41,934 nucleotides of DNA from a virus: positions 1 to 41,934 of IMG/VR virus record IMGVR_UViG_3300036466_000070. One strand, written 5' to 3'. The notes beneath the pieces were generated by a model that saw only the letters and a program-made list of their open reading frames with translations, made no database searches and was not told the origin of the DNA. Positions 8,701-17,872 of the stretch are shown here, in pieces (position 1 is the stretch's first letter; each line of letters begins with the position of its first letter). The translations under genes and the position numbers were made by a program.

Positions 8701-9279
8701 GCCGGCATACAGGATATCTTCGCCGTCTTTCGTGTAATCGTTCGCGGCCAGTACAGCTTCTGCACCGGCAGCGGTTCCACTGGTTACCAAGCCCAGCCGC
8801 ACAGCGTTAGCCATGCGGTTCGCTTTGTTAGTCCAGCTTGCCGCAGCAGTCCACGGCACATAGTTCTCAGGAGACAGGACAGCGCCGATGAAGCTGGCGG
8901 TGATACCTGTGAATCCTGAGTCTGCAATAATTTGTTGGTCAGCTAGATCGTCTAATGCCCGCTGCCGTTCGTAACGGGCTGCGTCCAGCGAAGCCTCCCG
9001 GGCAATGCTTGGGTGCATGTGCTCAGGGAGTCCTTGTAGAAGTTCATCCTTGTGCTCCTCGAAACGATAGGACAAGTCAATGTCTTCCGGCTTCTCAGAT
9101 GCCAAAGATTCAAGTACATTGTATGCGAGGTTCTCCCTTCGGAAACCTGCACCTACAGTCTCAAAGAAACCCGGGGATTGCTCCTCGGGCTTCACTTGAG
9201 TGTAGCGTTTCATCCAAGAAGGGGCCGACGCAGCGGGGTCTTGTTGTTGCTGTTCGACATTCTCTGTTACATCGGCCAT
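5719..9279 (-). CDS. Internal virion (core/ejection) protein, gp16-like
   Basis: The 1186-aa product corresponds by position and size to T7 gp16 (1318 aa), the largest internal-core protein, ejected at infection to help build the channel for DNA across the envelope. The C-terminal 250 residues, with LTQFRHFPMVAFEKQLLRN, resemble the conserved C-terminal region of gp16-type proteins. Long helical, Ala-rich stretches dominate, and Gly/Ala-rich hydrophobic segments occur around residues 150-210. I see no N-terminal transglycosylase domain of the kind T7 gp16 carries; the muralytic domain is instead in the neighbouring gene. An AGGAGG site precedes the ATG. Confidence 0.87.
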   Translation of the reverse strand: MADVTENVEQQQQDPAASAPSWMKRYTQVKPEEQSPGFFETVGAGFRRENLAYNVLESLASEKPEDIDLSYRFEEHKDELLQGLPEHMHPSIAREASLDAARYERQRALDDLADQQIIADSGFTGITASFIGAVLSPENYVPWTAAASWTNKANRMANAVRLGLVTSGTAAGAEAVLAANDYTKDGEDILYAGTFGFVLGGAIGAAVKPKVPGAPARAADDAARPATEAATEAAGATTGVRESVTDLTDVYGPPRPQTVTRDAVVSTGRRAERRTGPIEVSARIEAEEVLDSLPNLKTVSNAKRARVQEDVARQISRLDPEANVGSDIAERMDEAYSFAGIEPRGTKTVTISERVAGSWEDLQADMKTASKKLRDDMDRKLVEDAAMSADDSAGAMRNRNYEPQIVDTSGTEDDILDAANEWASSNRIKERLDADLTNTAAVKSKILSSDFTRLMNHPSNVVKRIANDLLEGGTGTLGRQNSAAMYKDMYERRILSRGMIPLNEEAAAWAKESGYNFWKRNFHTEARAKFDRQVREVLESRTTGRETQITNPRIIAAADKWDEMMEEALNIGKKSGWEAMQDIPTRKGYVPLQWSGQAILRAGKRKSTALISRGYQSVDIPKEMADEIAAAVVKRALDGTAGVDANIAGLLQKNQRGQLRTALERMGIGDEQINGMMRVLDAREAKAGPSFTKGRTKIDLNQQVNDLSLIDLVDNDLNGIASKYARDVAGRSAMAKKGFTNDTIWNNWKSAAMKDNARVAGLADGQDDNLSEFLDDIKSYFTATPIAGGINKNARRLQQAATISSLGMVGAAQLAELGTVVGRLGLKAAAKAMPAVDDIVTFARTPKKAGGVIDELRPLLGEFDYDHLLYRPDIVIDDKISGAMDLQTWGKVLDKGLGRGSVLLGYASGMNTVRHMEHRMAAKMMINKFADLARNPEKLAKSAARMEDIGMDPKQLQDAIKQINKFAEFDANGAMTKINLTKWPEETAEQFAIAINRHTAQVVQRQLAGETSNWMHKTVGSLLTQFRHFPMVAFEKQLLRNLRFHDQATMQTILYGFAASYGVQSIKAAMSDRELEQEDLIKQTVNYMGMASVLPEIGTVANQLGLAPDVLNTRKMGHTGNRVDEFDIIDFIPAASQINKFAKAGALPGKALMGDVSDADIRGAFMALPLSTTIFGKSLMQLMLEE

Positions 9280-9288
9280 ATAGCCTCC

Positions 9289-12231
9289 TTATTTAAAACG
9301 TGGTTGGTTCATAATGCTGATAAGTTTCTCTGCATATTCCGGATCGGTGGCATAGCCGGCCTCTTGCAAGGCTCTGGCTTGCTCCTCCGGACTTTCTGCA
9401 GCAAGGGCTTTCTTATAGCGAGGGTTCTCGTAGAGGAAGTCCCTAAAGCCCTGCACAGCCTCGGGGAAGCTGTTGAACTTCCTGAAGTTGTCCACCATGT
9501 TCACCCGCTTGCCGTCGATGATCTCGTGGGTCAGGAACTTTTGACCGTCGCCCTTGATACCGAAGTAGTTATTACCTTTAACAGACGATCCCCACCCAGA
9601 CTCAAGTGCGGCCTGTGCAGCAGCGACCTCTGGGAAAATCTCTGTATCCGCAAGCAAGGCACGGGTAGTTCTCAGTGCGTCTTGTGCGAATGCCTCCGGC
9701 GAGTCAGCTCGTGGCGTCTTCGGGAGGTCCGGGTTACGGCTGAGTTGGTATTCGTCCAGCTTCCCGGCTTCGAGCAAGCGTTGCTGTTCAGGGGTATTCT
9801 GGTTACGTGTTGCATCTCGAGTCCGCTTCCACGACTCGAATTCCTCATCGCTCCTTAATCCCTTATCTTTGATCACCTTCGATTTCATGGCCCTACGAGC
9901 CAGATGTTCCTCGTTGCGGTCCATGTCCAACTTCACATCTATCATAGAGTCGATAAGCCTATCAACCTCTTCTTGAGTGCGCTTACCTGTAGCGACATCC
10001 TCTTGCAGAGTGCTGCTTGCGAGTACCTGCTGCCGAAGATCAGCACGAAGGGGCTCTTGCTCTTCAGCAACCGCCGCATCAACACGGGACTCTAGTACGA
10101 ATGAACCGAGCCAGTTCGACAACGCGGCCTCTGCCTGTTTCTCTGTATAGATTCCTGTATTGACTGCTTCCTCCATGAGCTTCATCTTTCGGGCCTGTTC
10201 TTTCTCTGCAGCTCCCATTTCACGCAGTTGTGCCGCGTCTTTTGGAACCAGTACGTCAGCATGGTAAGCTGCGCCGGCTGCCTGCAGGTCAACAGACACT
10301 ACATCAGAGATCACTCCGTTCTCGTTAAGGTTACCGAACATAAGAGCGTTACTCAGGGGATCACCCATAATCACAAGATTATCTCCGTCAAAGTCTGGGT
10401 TCGCCTCAAGGATTGCATTCTTCTGATATTCGATTGCTCCCTCCAGCTGCTTGTCGCCAATGTTCATACGAGATGCAAGGCTCTGTCCGCCATTGTAGAT
10501 AAGCGAGTCTCCAACCTGTTCATGCGTCTCCATGATCTTAATACGGGCAGCTTCTACTGCAGCCTCTGGATCAGTATAGCCTGTCTGCATATAGGTCTCT
10601 GACAACCGAGTGATACGCTCACGCACCATTCCCTCATTTCTGATAGGAGTAGTAACGCCAATGGCATCCGTCCAGCTGCGGACATTGAAGAACCCTTTAC
10701 CCATCACAGTGTCTACTTCTGCTGTGACACGCTTGCGCATGTCAGTCCGCTCTTCTATGGTCAGCTCTCTGGCGTTCTCCTTGTTCGTGCGGACCATAGC
10801 CGCTGCATCACGCAGAGCCATTCCGCCGTACTCACTGAGGTTGTAGATGTTCTTGAACTTCACCCGGTTCTCTGCGCTCAAGTGCTGCATTGCCAGATCA
10901 GGGTTCTTCCTGTAGTACGAGACTGTTTCAGCGTAGGTTGCCTCGAAGTCCGGGTTAACTGTGCCGTCATCGTTGAACGGGTTTGTAAAGCCAGCATCCC
11001 AGCGAGTCTTCTTATCATCGTGCACTACATTGTTATCGGACCACAGAGACTGTTTCTGGCGTTCTTTCTGCTCAGGTGTAAGCTCTGGGTTGTTCTCGAT
11101 CTCGGCCTCTACTGTACGTACAACCTCTTGGTGCTGCTTGTTGGTCATGCCCGGGACCTTAGCCAGATCACCGTTCTGGTAATCCTCTGTCCTTACACTG
11201 ATCAGCATGTTCTTGTTCTTAGCTTCTCTCCACTTGCCCTCAAGGCTTGCGAAGTAGTCGTTGGTCTTGCGCTCAGGCCACTGCTCTTGGAACTGTGCAG
11301 CCATCTCCCGAACTTCAAGTACAGAGGACGCGGTGCCTATACCGGCCTCAAGGTCAGCGAGATCGTATTGATACGCGGTATCCAGCGCACTTCGCTTATT
11401 GGCTGTATACCGCGTCTCTGCAGCAAGCAGACTGCGCTCCTGTTCCGGGCTGAACTGAATACCTTGATCCCGCACATAGTTCAATGCAGTAGGGTCACCC
11501 ATGTCTAGCCCAAGGGCCGCCACATCAGCATAGGTCTGCTGTCGAAGTGCGGGGTCAGAAATCACAGGCATCTTCAGTGCATTCAGCATTCTAGCTCTTG
11601 CGTTGGCTTCGCCCTTCACATCACCAGTCTTCTGTGCCTCTTTCAGCAGGCGGATACTTCCAGTGACATCAGCGGTAGTCTGAGCAATAGCGTCAGCCCT
11701 GCGGCGCTTTACATTGGAGTTGGTCTGATACCGACCAAGCTCCGATACGAGAGGTAGTGCAGCTTCTGTGATCATGCTGTCCAGCTCGCGGTCGCCTGTG
11801 AGCATACCCTTGATCCTTCCGGCTACAGTAGAGCCGTACTCCAGTGGATCAATCTCGTTCTCACCTTCGTCGATCCGTCGCTTCTGTTCGGCATACCATT
11901 CCTGAGTCTTGATCTTGGCATCCATTGCTTTGTAGCCTCGACGGGTAGGAGGAGCTACACCTTCGGCCATTTCCTCGCCAGCAGCCCGCATCGTCTGCCC
12001 CTGCAAGAAGTTAGCCTTGGCCTGCTTCTCCATCTCCACTGCGCCAAGCTCTGTGCCGAATTTGGCTAGGGAGCTTAGTAGGCGATTACCCTGTACTTGC
12101 GTCTGTCCGAATACTGTACTCTGGACAGGTGCGAATGTGTCTACCGCTTGGACCATCTGGTTCCGGCCCTGTTCAGCAGCACGTTCCGCGTTGAGATCAC
12201 GGACGCCTCCGCGTTGTGGTGTTTGTGCCAT
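9289..12231 (-). CDS. Internal virion protein, gp15-like, with C-terminal GH73 glucosaminidase domain
   Basis: I start the gene at ATG 12231 (MAQTPQRGG), which has a CGGAGG site; the longer open frame runs into the neighbouring gene and is not credible. The 980-aa product is largely helical and fills the gp15 position. Residues about 844-980 form a FlgJ/GH73-type endo-beta-N-acetylglucosaminidase domain: AAAQAALESGWGSS with the likely catalytic Glu877, NNYFGIKGDG, then FRKFNSFPEAVQGFRDFL. This would open peptidoglycan during DNA ejection. A virion protein with a C-terminal muralytic domain is also the arrangement of phiKMV gp36. The GH73 assignment is from motifs I recognise. Confidence 0.9.
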   Translation of the reverse strand: MAQTPQRGGVRDLNAERAAEQGRNQMVQAVDTFAPVQSTVFGQTQVQGNRLLSSLAKFGTELGAVEMEKQAKANFLQGQTMRAAGEEMAEGVAPPTRRGYKAMDAKIKTQEWYAEQKRRIDEGENEIDPLEYGSTVAGRIKGMLTGDRELDSMITEAALPLVSELGRYQTNSNVKRRRADAIAQTTADVTGSIRLLKEAQKTGDVKGEANARARMLNALKMPVISDPALRQQTYADVAALGLDMGDPTALNYVRDQGIQFSPEQERSLLAAETRYTANKRSALDTAYQYDLADLEAGIGTASSVLEVREMAAQFQEQWPERKTNDYFASLEGKWREAKNKNMLISVRTEDYQNGDLAKVPGMTNKQHQEVVRTVEAEIENNPELTPEQKERQKQSLWSDNNVVHDDKKTRWDAGFTNPFNDDGTVNPDFEATYAETVSYYRKNPDLAMQHLSAENRVKFKNIYNLSEYGGMALRDAAAMVRTNKENARELTIEERTDMRKRVTAEVDTVMGKGFFNVRSWTDAIGVTTPIRNEGMVRERITRLSETYMQTGYTDPEAAVEAARIKIMETHEQVGDSLIYNGGQSLASRMNIGDKQLEGAIEYQKNAILEANPDFDGDNLVIMGDPLSNALMFGNLNENGVISDVVSVDLQAAGAAYHADVLVPKDAAQLREMGAAEKEQARKMKLMEEAVNTGIYTEKQAEAALSNWLGSFVLESRVDAAVAEEQEPLRADLRQQVLASSTLQEDVATGKRTQEEVDRLIDSMIDVKLDMDRNEEHLARRAMKSKVIKDKGLRSDEEFESWKRTRDATRNQNTPEQQRLLEAGKLDEYQLSRNPDLPKTPRADSPEAFAQDALRTTRALLADTEIFPEVAAAQAALESGWGSSVKGNNYFGIKGDGQKFLTHEIIDGKRVNMVDNFRKFNSFPEAVQGFRDFLYENPRYKKALAAESPEEQARALQEAGYATDPEYAEKLISIMNQPRFK

Positions 12232-12253
12232 TCGCACCTCCGAGTGTGTTAAG

Positions 12254-12862
12254 TTAGTTTCCGATACCGAGATTCCGGTTTGCATAGTCTCCGATATCGC
12301 TAAGCTCGAAGCCTGCCGACTCGAAATCCCATGCTGTTCCATAGGTAGTACGAGCCATATCAAGCCCGGTGCCAAGAGCAGCAGCCCAAGGGCTAGGCTC
12401 AGGAGTTGGAAGGAAGATGTTCTGGGTTTGCCGTGACTGTACTTCAGCCTCGATCCCTCTTCGCGTCCTCTCAAGCTCACTAACTGTTTGGTTGAGTGTA
12501 TCCATTGCATTTGCTTCTGCCTTTGCTGCGTTACGTTCAATATCCATGATGGAATCTTCAACAGACATACCGGCTGTGCCGGCTGCTGCAGCATTGACGA
12601 CCGCAGCCGCTCTGGATTTGATACGGGCTACGTCAATACTCGCGTCTGCGTTTACATACTGGCGCATTGCCCTGTTGATATTAAGTGTTACGTTGGTCTG
12701 CTTGTCATCACCTACAGAACGAGCCCGGGCATTATTCTGCGCCTGAATCTTCTGTCGATGTTCCCCGAGGATGTTGTCCATCTTGGCTTGGCGCTTGGCG
12801 CTCTCATATCCGAGAGCACCCTGCAAAGCCATTGACCCGAGGAAAAGTGCTGGTAGGGCCAT
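12254..12862 (-). CDS. Internal virion protein, gp14-like
   Basis: The 202-aa product matches T7 gp14 (196 aa) in size and order: it lies between the nozzle gene and the gp15-like gene. The N-terminus (ALPALFLGSMALQGALGYES) is hydrophobic and then becomes a long Ala/Gln-rich amphipathic helix, as in gp14, which forms the outer-membrane part of the ejection channel. A GAGGT site precedes the ATG at 12862. Confidence 0.8.
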   Translation of the reverse strand: MALPALFLGSMALQGALGYESAKRQAKMDNILGEHRQKIQAQNNARARSVGDDKQTNVTLNINRAMRQYVNADASIDVARIKSRAAAVVNAAAAGTAGMSVEDSIMDIERNAAKAEANAMDTLNQTVSELERTRRGIEAEVQSRQTQNIFLPTPEPSPWAAALGTGLDMARTTYGTAWDFESAGFELSDIGDYANRNLGIGN

Positions 12863-12869
12863 AGTTACC

Positions 12870-15305
12870 TCACGGTCTGGTTATGCGCGTACCGCGCTTA
12901 TAGAACAACCCATCCCACTCCACGTCTGAAACGGTGAATGGATACGGGGAATCTGATCGAATGGTAATCCTGCTTCTGTCATTCCTTGCACGTACAGGTA
13001 CAGGGAACTGCCCAGTAGTAAGAATGAAGTCGCCAATGGTGGCGCTCTCCTGTCCAAGAACACGGCCAGCATTTCGCTCTGTGTAGCTGTACTCAGCCGC
13101 TACATCTACATCGAAGTCCCCGGAGTCGAGGAAGTTGATATACATGGAGCCGATTGTTAGCTGCGACGTGCCGATTGCTCTATTACTGTCATCCCGTACA
13201 AAGGGCTGAGAGGGAGATACAAGGCTATTGTACTTCACCCCGATATAGACATCACCTCCCTGCATATCGCGTCTCAGAGTGGCAGTAGAGCCGTCCCACG
13301 AGTCAATAGGAATACGCATACCCGGGTAGGGGCAACCGACGCCCTGAACAGCGTCCAGTAAGGTGATGTCATTAGGCAGATGATCTAGCCCTGTAATGGT
13401 TGTGTTGATCCCCGTTGCCTTGGTGCGGTGATCCAGCAGGATGTCCCCCTCAAAGAATTCTTGGGTAACGTCTTGGCTGATGTCCATTCTACAGATATGC
13501 AGCTTCATGTTCACTGGGTCGTATGACAGGATAGATAGCCGGTCTTCGATGAACTCAATATGAAATACGTACAGGTCCTCCCTGAACTTCCACTTGCCCC
13601 ATGCAGACTGCAGGCGCTCTGTGTCTTCCCAGAGATACTCATACAGGTACGCAGTGCTTCCTGACGTTGCCATACACAGCATCTTGTTGATGTTGGTTGA
13701 GCTAGTCATCAGGCGGATACGGCCACGGATCAGCTTGTCTACAGCTACCGTGATAGGCCGTGCGTTATTTGAGTTCAGGTCGCTGTCCGTGTAGAACTCT
13801 CGGACACCTGAGCACACGCCGGCATTAACGGCGAAGAACAGGTTCTGCCCGGAAGCAGCCGGGCGCACCTCAGTCTGCATCACGAACTGAGTTGATTCAG
13901 TCATGGTTGCAGTGCGAGGAGTAATTGCAATGTTCCCGAGAATAGTGTACTGTGCCTTATCAGCGAACAGGACAAGGTCACGGTTATGGAGCTGTGCGAA
14001 TCTCAGAAGGTTGACTTGTACACCTGCAGAGGACAGACCGATTGGCGCATCATCTAGCAAGGTGGTTACAGTCTTCTTCCAGAAGTTAAAGAAATCACCA
14101 GACACTGACATCACTACGCCCTCAGAGTACACGAACACCAGCCGGTTCTGAAACACGGCGAGGTCTACGATCTTCTGGTCTACGAAATCAGGGAGGTCAT
14201 TCGAGTTCTGGTCACCTACGAGGCGATCCGCCCACTTGTCTATGTTAGTACCGGCTACAGTCTCGCCACCAGCACCGCCCACGAACGTGAAGGAATCCCC
14301 ACGGATAAGCATGTGCGGCATTGTAGACTGTGTAAGCTCTGCCGTACCGTACTGGGCCTCTACCCATGTACCTTCTTGGAAGTACGAGCCCGTTGCCGCA
14401 TCCTTCTCAGCAACGTCGAAGCGCATGTAGTAGTCGTCTGCGTCGTCTGTGCCTCCTACCACCTTGTAAACTGCATTAGCTTTTTCGTGGAGAGGTAAGG
14501 CATCTAGATTGGCAATTTGCTGGTTGTTGATCACCAGCATGGCGTCACCGCCAGTGGTGTCCGTTGCTTCAACGCTGTAGCTAGTTACGTTACCGCCCGG
14601 GACAATAACAGCCTCGTTTCCATCCACTGAAGTTGTGAAGTTAGCAGCGAAGTCTGTATCAGTCTCAAGCGCAGTCACCAGAGCGTTCATCGTGAAGTTC
14701 GCGCTTACCTCCAGCTCAGCATTTGCAGCAGTGCTTTCTGGGGTTGTGATCTGGGCTGATGTAGTCTTTGCAACACCTCCGACTGTATACCGGACAACGA
14801 TCTTATAGGCCCTGCTGTACTGCTCAGCCACTATAGAGACGCGAGATGGGTTAGTGTCGCCCCATTCGTCAGGCTCGTTCAGAGTACCAGCAACCTTCAC
14901 GTTCTTGTTGATGATGAAGGTGTAATCTCCTACCGTAGTAGCGGCGAGAGATGCCTTCGGGTCGGCAGTAGTAAGGTAGCTCTTCATTACCGCGCTGATC
15001 TGTGAGGTGTATTCTGTCCCGTCAGTACCATAGACATAGACATCACCATCGTTGGGGTACACAACAAGCATGTACTCCTCGTTGTCTCCTCGGGCATAGA
15101 AGTGCACGAAGATTTTAGAGGGGTCTACGTTCGGCGCTATGTGAGCCGCCTGAAACAAAGTATGTGGCCGTCTGTGCAGCATACGCAGCGGGTCAGATGT
15201 CATGTTCTCAAGATCATCTACCTGCCCCTGCAGCCTTTCTCTGTCGGGCTGCTGCGACATACCCTGCAGCAAAGTGCCGAGGGAACCATCTACTCGTTTA
15301 GCCAT
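12870..15305 (-). CDS. Tail tubular protein B (nozzle), gp12-like
   Basis: The start is ATG 15305 (MAKRVDGSLGTLLQGMSQQP), chosen for its GGAGG site and its position one base after the adaptor stop; the frame is open further upstream but that part overlaps the adaptor gene. The 811-aa product is the size of T7 gp12 (794 aa). The N-terminal phrase with GTLLQGMSQQPDRERLQGQ and RRPHT is characteristic of these tail nozzle proteins, which form the distal tail tube and hold the fibres. Confidence 0.93.
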   Translation of the reverse strand: MAKRVDGSLGTLLQGMSQQPDRERLQGQVDDLENMTSDPLRMLHRRPHTLFQAAHIAPNVDPSKIFVHFYARGDNEEYMLVVYPNDGDVYVYGTDGTEYTSQISAVMKSYLTTADPKASLAATTVGDYTFIINKNVKVAGTLNEPDEWGDTNPSRVSIVAEQYSRAYKIVVRYTVGGVAKTTSAQITTPESTAANAELEVSANFTMNALVTALETDTDFAANFTTSVDGNEAVIVPGGNVTSYSVEATDTTGGDAMLVINNQQIANLDALPLHEKANAVYKVVGGTDDADDYYMRFDVAEKDAATGSYFQEGTWVEAQYGTAELTQSTMPHMLIRGDSFTFVGGAGGETVAGTNIDKWADRLVGDQNSNDLPDFVDQKIVDLAVFQNRLVFVYSEGVVMSVSGDFFNFWKKTVTTLLDDAPIGLSSAGVQVNLLRFAQLHNRDLVLFADKAQYTILGNIAITPRTATMTESTQFVMQTEVRPAASGQNLFFAVNAGVCSGVREFYTDSDLNSNNARPITVAVDKLIRGRIRLMTSSTNINKMLCMATSGSTAYLYEYLWEDTERLQSAWGKWKFREDLYVFHIEFIEDRLSILSYDPVNMKLHICRMDISQDVTQEFFEGDILLDHRTKATGINTTITGLDHLPNDITLLDAVQGVGCPYPGMRIPIDSWDGSTATLRRDMQGGDVYIGVKYNSLVSPSQPFVRDDSNRAIGTSQLTIGSMYINFLDSGDFDVDVAAEYSYTERNAGRVLGQESATIGDFILTTGQFPVPVRARNDRSRITIRSDSPYPFTVSDVEWDGLFYKRGTRITRP

Positions 15306-15306
15306 G

Positions 15307-15912
15307 TCAGCCTCCGGGCCATGTTGGATTACGGGCACCCATACGGTGCGGTCGGATACCATACTGCAGGCGCAATGAAGCACCGCTCAACAGTACGTTA
15401 TTCCTGCGGTTCCGCTGCTCTGCCTCTTTAAGCATGAGCAATGCCATCTGGGCATCCCTGCGGAGGTCCTGTACCCGTTGTGGGTCACCGTCGAAGTCCG
15501 CTTGGAATTTACGTGCAGCTTCGTACTGGATGTAGTTAGCTGCTACAAAAGGGAGTTCATCGTAATCGAGATGAACAATCATATCCGCCACTAGGGAGGA
15601 CTTGAACTTAAATGTGTTATTCGTGGGATCGAACATACGATCTCCACGAGTAGTCAAATACGCGAAAGGATCGTGCGGGCGTACCTCAAGGGCACGGCTC
15701 GGGATAACGATCTCTTCCGCCGTGTTCGGTACAAGCGTCACGGTGCTTTCCGTATTGAACCACCAGCTTTTAGACTGGACTTCCAGAGTAGTCTGCCTGA
15801 GTCGGCTACGAGCTGCTAGGATGTCTGGGTTCGAGGATGTGATGGAACTCACCGGGGCCTTACCGATTGATCCGCGCATGAGGTTTACTGCCTCAAGTTC
15901 AGTGATCTTCAT
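15307..15912 (-). CDS. Tail tubular protein A (adaptor), gp11-like
   Basis: The 201-aa product matches T7 gp11 (196 aa). It joins the portal to the nozzle. The start MKITELEAVNLMRGSIGKAPV and the SKSWWFNTE motif are typical of this family, as is the central YLTTRGDRMFDP segment. An AGGGG site precedes the ATG. The gene lies just after the capsid terminator, as gene 11 does in T7. Confidence 0.93.
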   Translation of the reverse strand: MKITELEAVNLMRGSIGKAPVSSITSSNPDILAARSRLRQTTLEVQSKSWWFNTESTVTLVPNTAEEIVIPSRALEVRPHDPFAYLTTRGDRMFDPTNNTFKFKSSLVADMIVHLDYDELPFVAANYIQYEAARKFQADFDGDPQRVQDLRRDAQMALLMLKEAEQRNRRNNVLLSGASLRLQYGIRPHRMGARNPTWPGG

Positions 15913-15931
15913 AAATTTTTGCCCCTAAACG

Positions 15932-15963
15932 AAAAAAGGGCCTACCCCGGAGGATAGACCCTT
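15932..15963 (-). terminator. Strong intrinsic terminator after the capsid gene (Tphi-like position)
   Basis: On the minus strand AAGGGTCTATCC pairs with GGGTAGGCCCTT, a roughly 12-pair stem with two G-T wobbles and a very short loop, followed directly by a run of Ts. It lies in the 74-base gap between capsid and adaptor. In T7 the Tphi terminator occupies the same place after gene 10 and boosts capsid mRNA relative to downstream genes. This is the clearest terminator in the window. Confidence 0.9.
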
Positions 15964-15986
15964 GTTGGTCTTACTTGAACGCTACC

Positions 15987-17015
15987 TTACGCGGCGGCTA
16001 CAACGACACCAGCATGTTCTGCACGGTTCGGAGTAACACCGAAGGACAGGTAGGAATCGATGAACCACTGCAGCTCAGAATCCATGTAGTAGACCTTGGA
16101 GGTCAGAGGAATGGTTTCACCAGCCAGCAGCGCCTTGGGCAGCATTACAACCGCCTTGGTGCGGCCCTGCTCAGCAGTCACGTCATACGCATTGCTGTTG
16201 CCCGCATTGGATAGGAAGTGACCAGTGATGGCTGCCTTCGGGATACGGTTGGTCTTGATCAGCGGAAGGCCGCAAGACTTCAGAACCATACCAGAAGCGA
16301 AGTCACCGTTACCTACGCTGTACTGGCTGTTGATCAGACGGTCGTTACGCAGCAGAGTGTAGTACTCAGCCGGACCTACCAGAATCACGCCACCGTCGAG
16401 GTCAACGTCCTTCTCTTCGATACCTTGGCACACATCCTCGATTGCCTTCTGCAGCAGATCAGGATCAGCCTCATCACCGGCAGTGGTGAGGGTAACCTTG
16501 GTGCCGCCGAACCAGCCCGGGGGCAGTGCGGTTTCACCTACGCCGGGGTTCTGTGGATCAGCAGCGGCTACGATGAATGCAGACTTGATTGCCTGAATAA
16601 TGAACGCCTCGTCGAAGAATTTGCCGAGAGTCTTGCCATGCTCTTTACCCAGCTCAGAACGAACGGAGTAGTGTGCTTGGAAGTCATCGAGCAGGGCCAC
16701 GTTGTTACGGGCCAGAACGATGGTATCGACCTTGATCTTGACGTTATCGAACTGCGCTACAGAAGCGTCAGGGCGGACGCCCGGAGTAACCTTCTGCAGA
16801 GTAGCTTCACCAACGCGGTCATTGGTTACGGTATCAGTGCCGCGAATAGGCTTGATCATTACATAGGAACGCATGAAGGACTTCTTGGCGAAGGTGCCTT
16901 CTACCATGCCACCGTATTGCTCGATGTGCAGGGGATTAACGGTAGACGCGGTGCCTACAGCAGCGAGTTGTTGACCCGGACGTGACAGACCGGCTGAATC
17001 AGTGGGATAACCCAT
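15987..17015 (-). CDS. Major capsid protein
   Basis: The 342-aa product matches T7 gp10A (345 aa) and should adopt the HK97 fold of the icosahedral shell. Recognisable segments are the N-terminal region ending SFMRSYVMIKPIRGTDTV, the YSVRSELGKEHGKTLGKFFD helix, and GGVILVGPAEYYTLLRND. It lies between scaffold and adaptor, with an AGGAG site before ATG 17015. No sign of a programmed frameshift product was looked for beyond the stop, and the gene ends cleanly before the terminator. Confidence 0.96.
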   Translation of the reverse strand: MGYPTDSAGLSRPGQQLAAVGTASTVNPLHIEQYGGMVEGTFAKKSFMRSYVMIKPIRGTDTVTNDRVGEATLQKVTPGVRPDASVAQFDNVKIKVDTIVLARNNVALLDDFQAHYSVRSELGKEHGKTLGKFFDEAFIIQAIKSAFIVAAADPQNPGVGETALPPGWFGGTKVTLTTAGDEADPDLLQKAIEDVCQGIEEKDVDLDGGVILVGPAEYYTLLRNDRLINSQYSVGNGDFASGMVLKSCGLPLIKTNRIPKAAITGHFLSNAGNSNAYDVTAEQGRTKAVVMLPKALLAGETIPLTSKVYYMDSELQWFIDSYLSFGVTPNRAEHAGVVVAAA

Positions 17016-17058
17016 AGTTGTTCTCCTAATTTATTATCTTCTTAGTTCCACAAATAAA

Positions 17059-17871
17059 TTACAGACCTTGCTGTAGAGCGAACTCTCGACGCTTGTGGAG
17101 TACTTGAGCCTCATGGCTATTCTCACCCTTTTCACGGACAACTTGTTCCAGTTGCTCTGCGTACTCACGGCGAGTGATTGGCTCGATGCCCGAAGGCTGA
17201 GCCGTTGCGTCACCCTGCAGCAAGGTAGCTGGCTGGGTGAATCCGGGGGATTGTTGGTACATACGAGATAGCTCCCTTGATGCGAGTTCAGCCTGTACGC
17301 CACCAGATGCAAGCATGTCGTTGTACTGCTCCCATCCTTCTTTCGTCAGGCCAGATTTACCAGATGCGATCCATTCACAGACCCCATCCCACATTTCCTT
17401 GCCGCCAGCAGCCTCATGGACTGCTCGGGCAGTGGCCGCAGCCTCCTGTTCGATCTTCTGGTTCTCGGCTTTAACGCCGGCCAGAATACCATAGGTGGCA
17501 GCCTTGCCAATGACAGATTCGATGTAGGCCATGTCAATGTCCGCTTCGTCCCCTGACTCTGCGAACTTACTGAATGCCTTCTCGAAATCTACGCCGCCCT
17601 CGTGTAGAGAGCCTAGCGCCTCGTCGATGTACGAGTTGCCTGTCGGCTCGAACGGGAGATCATCGTCTTCTTGCTTCTCGTCTTTTTCTGGTTCCTTCTC
17701 ATCCCCCTCTTTGACTTCGGGGAGCACAGGTTTCTCTGTGGGTGCCTCCTGCTGTTCTGTGGAAGGCTGAGAAGGTTGTTCTGCTGCAGGCTGTTGTTCC
17801 TGCTGATCTGCCTCCGGATTAGGGGTAGGCATCTCATTCGTATTGGCTGGTGTAGCGTCACTCAATGACAA
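17059..17871 (-). CDS. Capsid assembly scaffolding protein (TTG start)
   Basis: The 270-aa product has the composition of T7-type gp9 scaffold: an acidic, Gln/Pro/Glu-rich N-terminal third (residues about 10-85) and helical remainder with a basic C-terminus (HKRREFALQQGL) that should contact the shell. The start codon is TTG at 17871, with CTGGAGG eight bases upstream formed by the last codons of the portal gene, which ends one base before. No ATG lies in a better position. A rare start may lower scaffold yield or couple it to portal translation. Confidence 0.88.
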   Translation of the reverse strand: MSLSDATPANTNEMPTPNPEADQQEQQPAAEQPSQPSTEQQEAPTEKPVLPEVKEGDEKEPEKDEKQEDDDLPFEPTGNSYIDEALGSLHEGGVDFEKAFSKFAESGDEADIDMAYIESVIGKAATYGILAGVKAENQKIEQEAAATARAVHEAAGGKEMWDGVCEWIASGKSGLTKEGWEQYNDMLASGGVQAELASRELSRMYQQSPGFTQPATLLQGDATAQPSGIEPITRREYAEQLEQVVREKGENSHEAQVLHKRREFALQQGL

Positions 17872-17872
17872 A

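Noticed and set aside
9052-9858. Long plus-strand frames such as 268 codons here and 278 codons at 21940-22776
   Set aside because: They lie opposite strongly supported minus-strand genes, have no ribosome sites or recognisable motifs, and are shadows.
12232-12594. N-terminal extension of the gp15-like frame
   Set aside because: It overlaps the gp14-like gene, has no good ribosome site at its start, and a CGGAGG-preceded ATG exists at 12231.
16482-16500. Promoter-like TTACCCTCACCACTG inside the capsid gene
   Set aside because: Only the ACCCTCAC half matches and the start region does not; it is explained by coding sequence.
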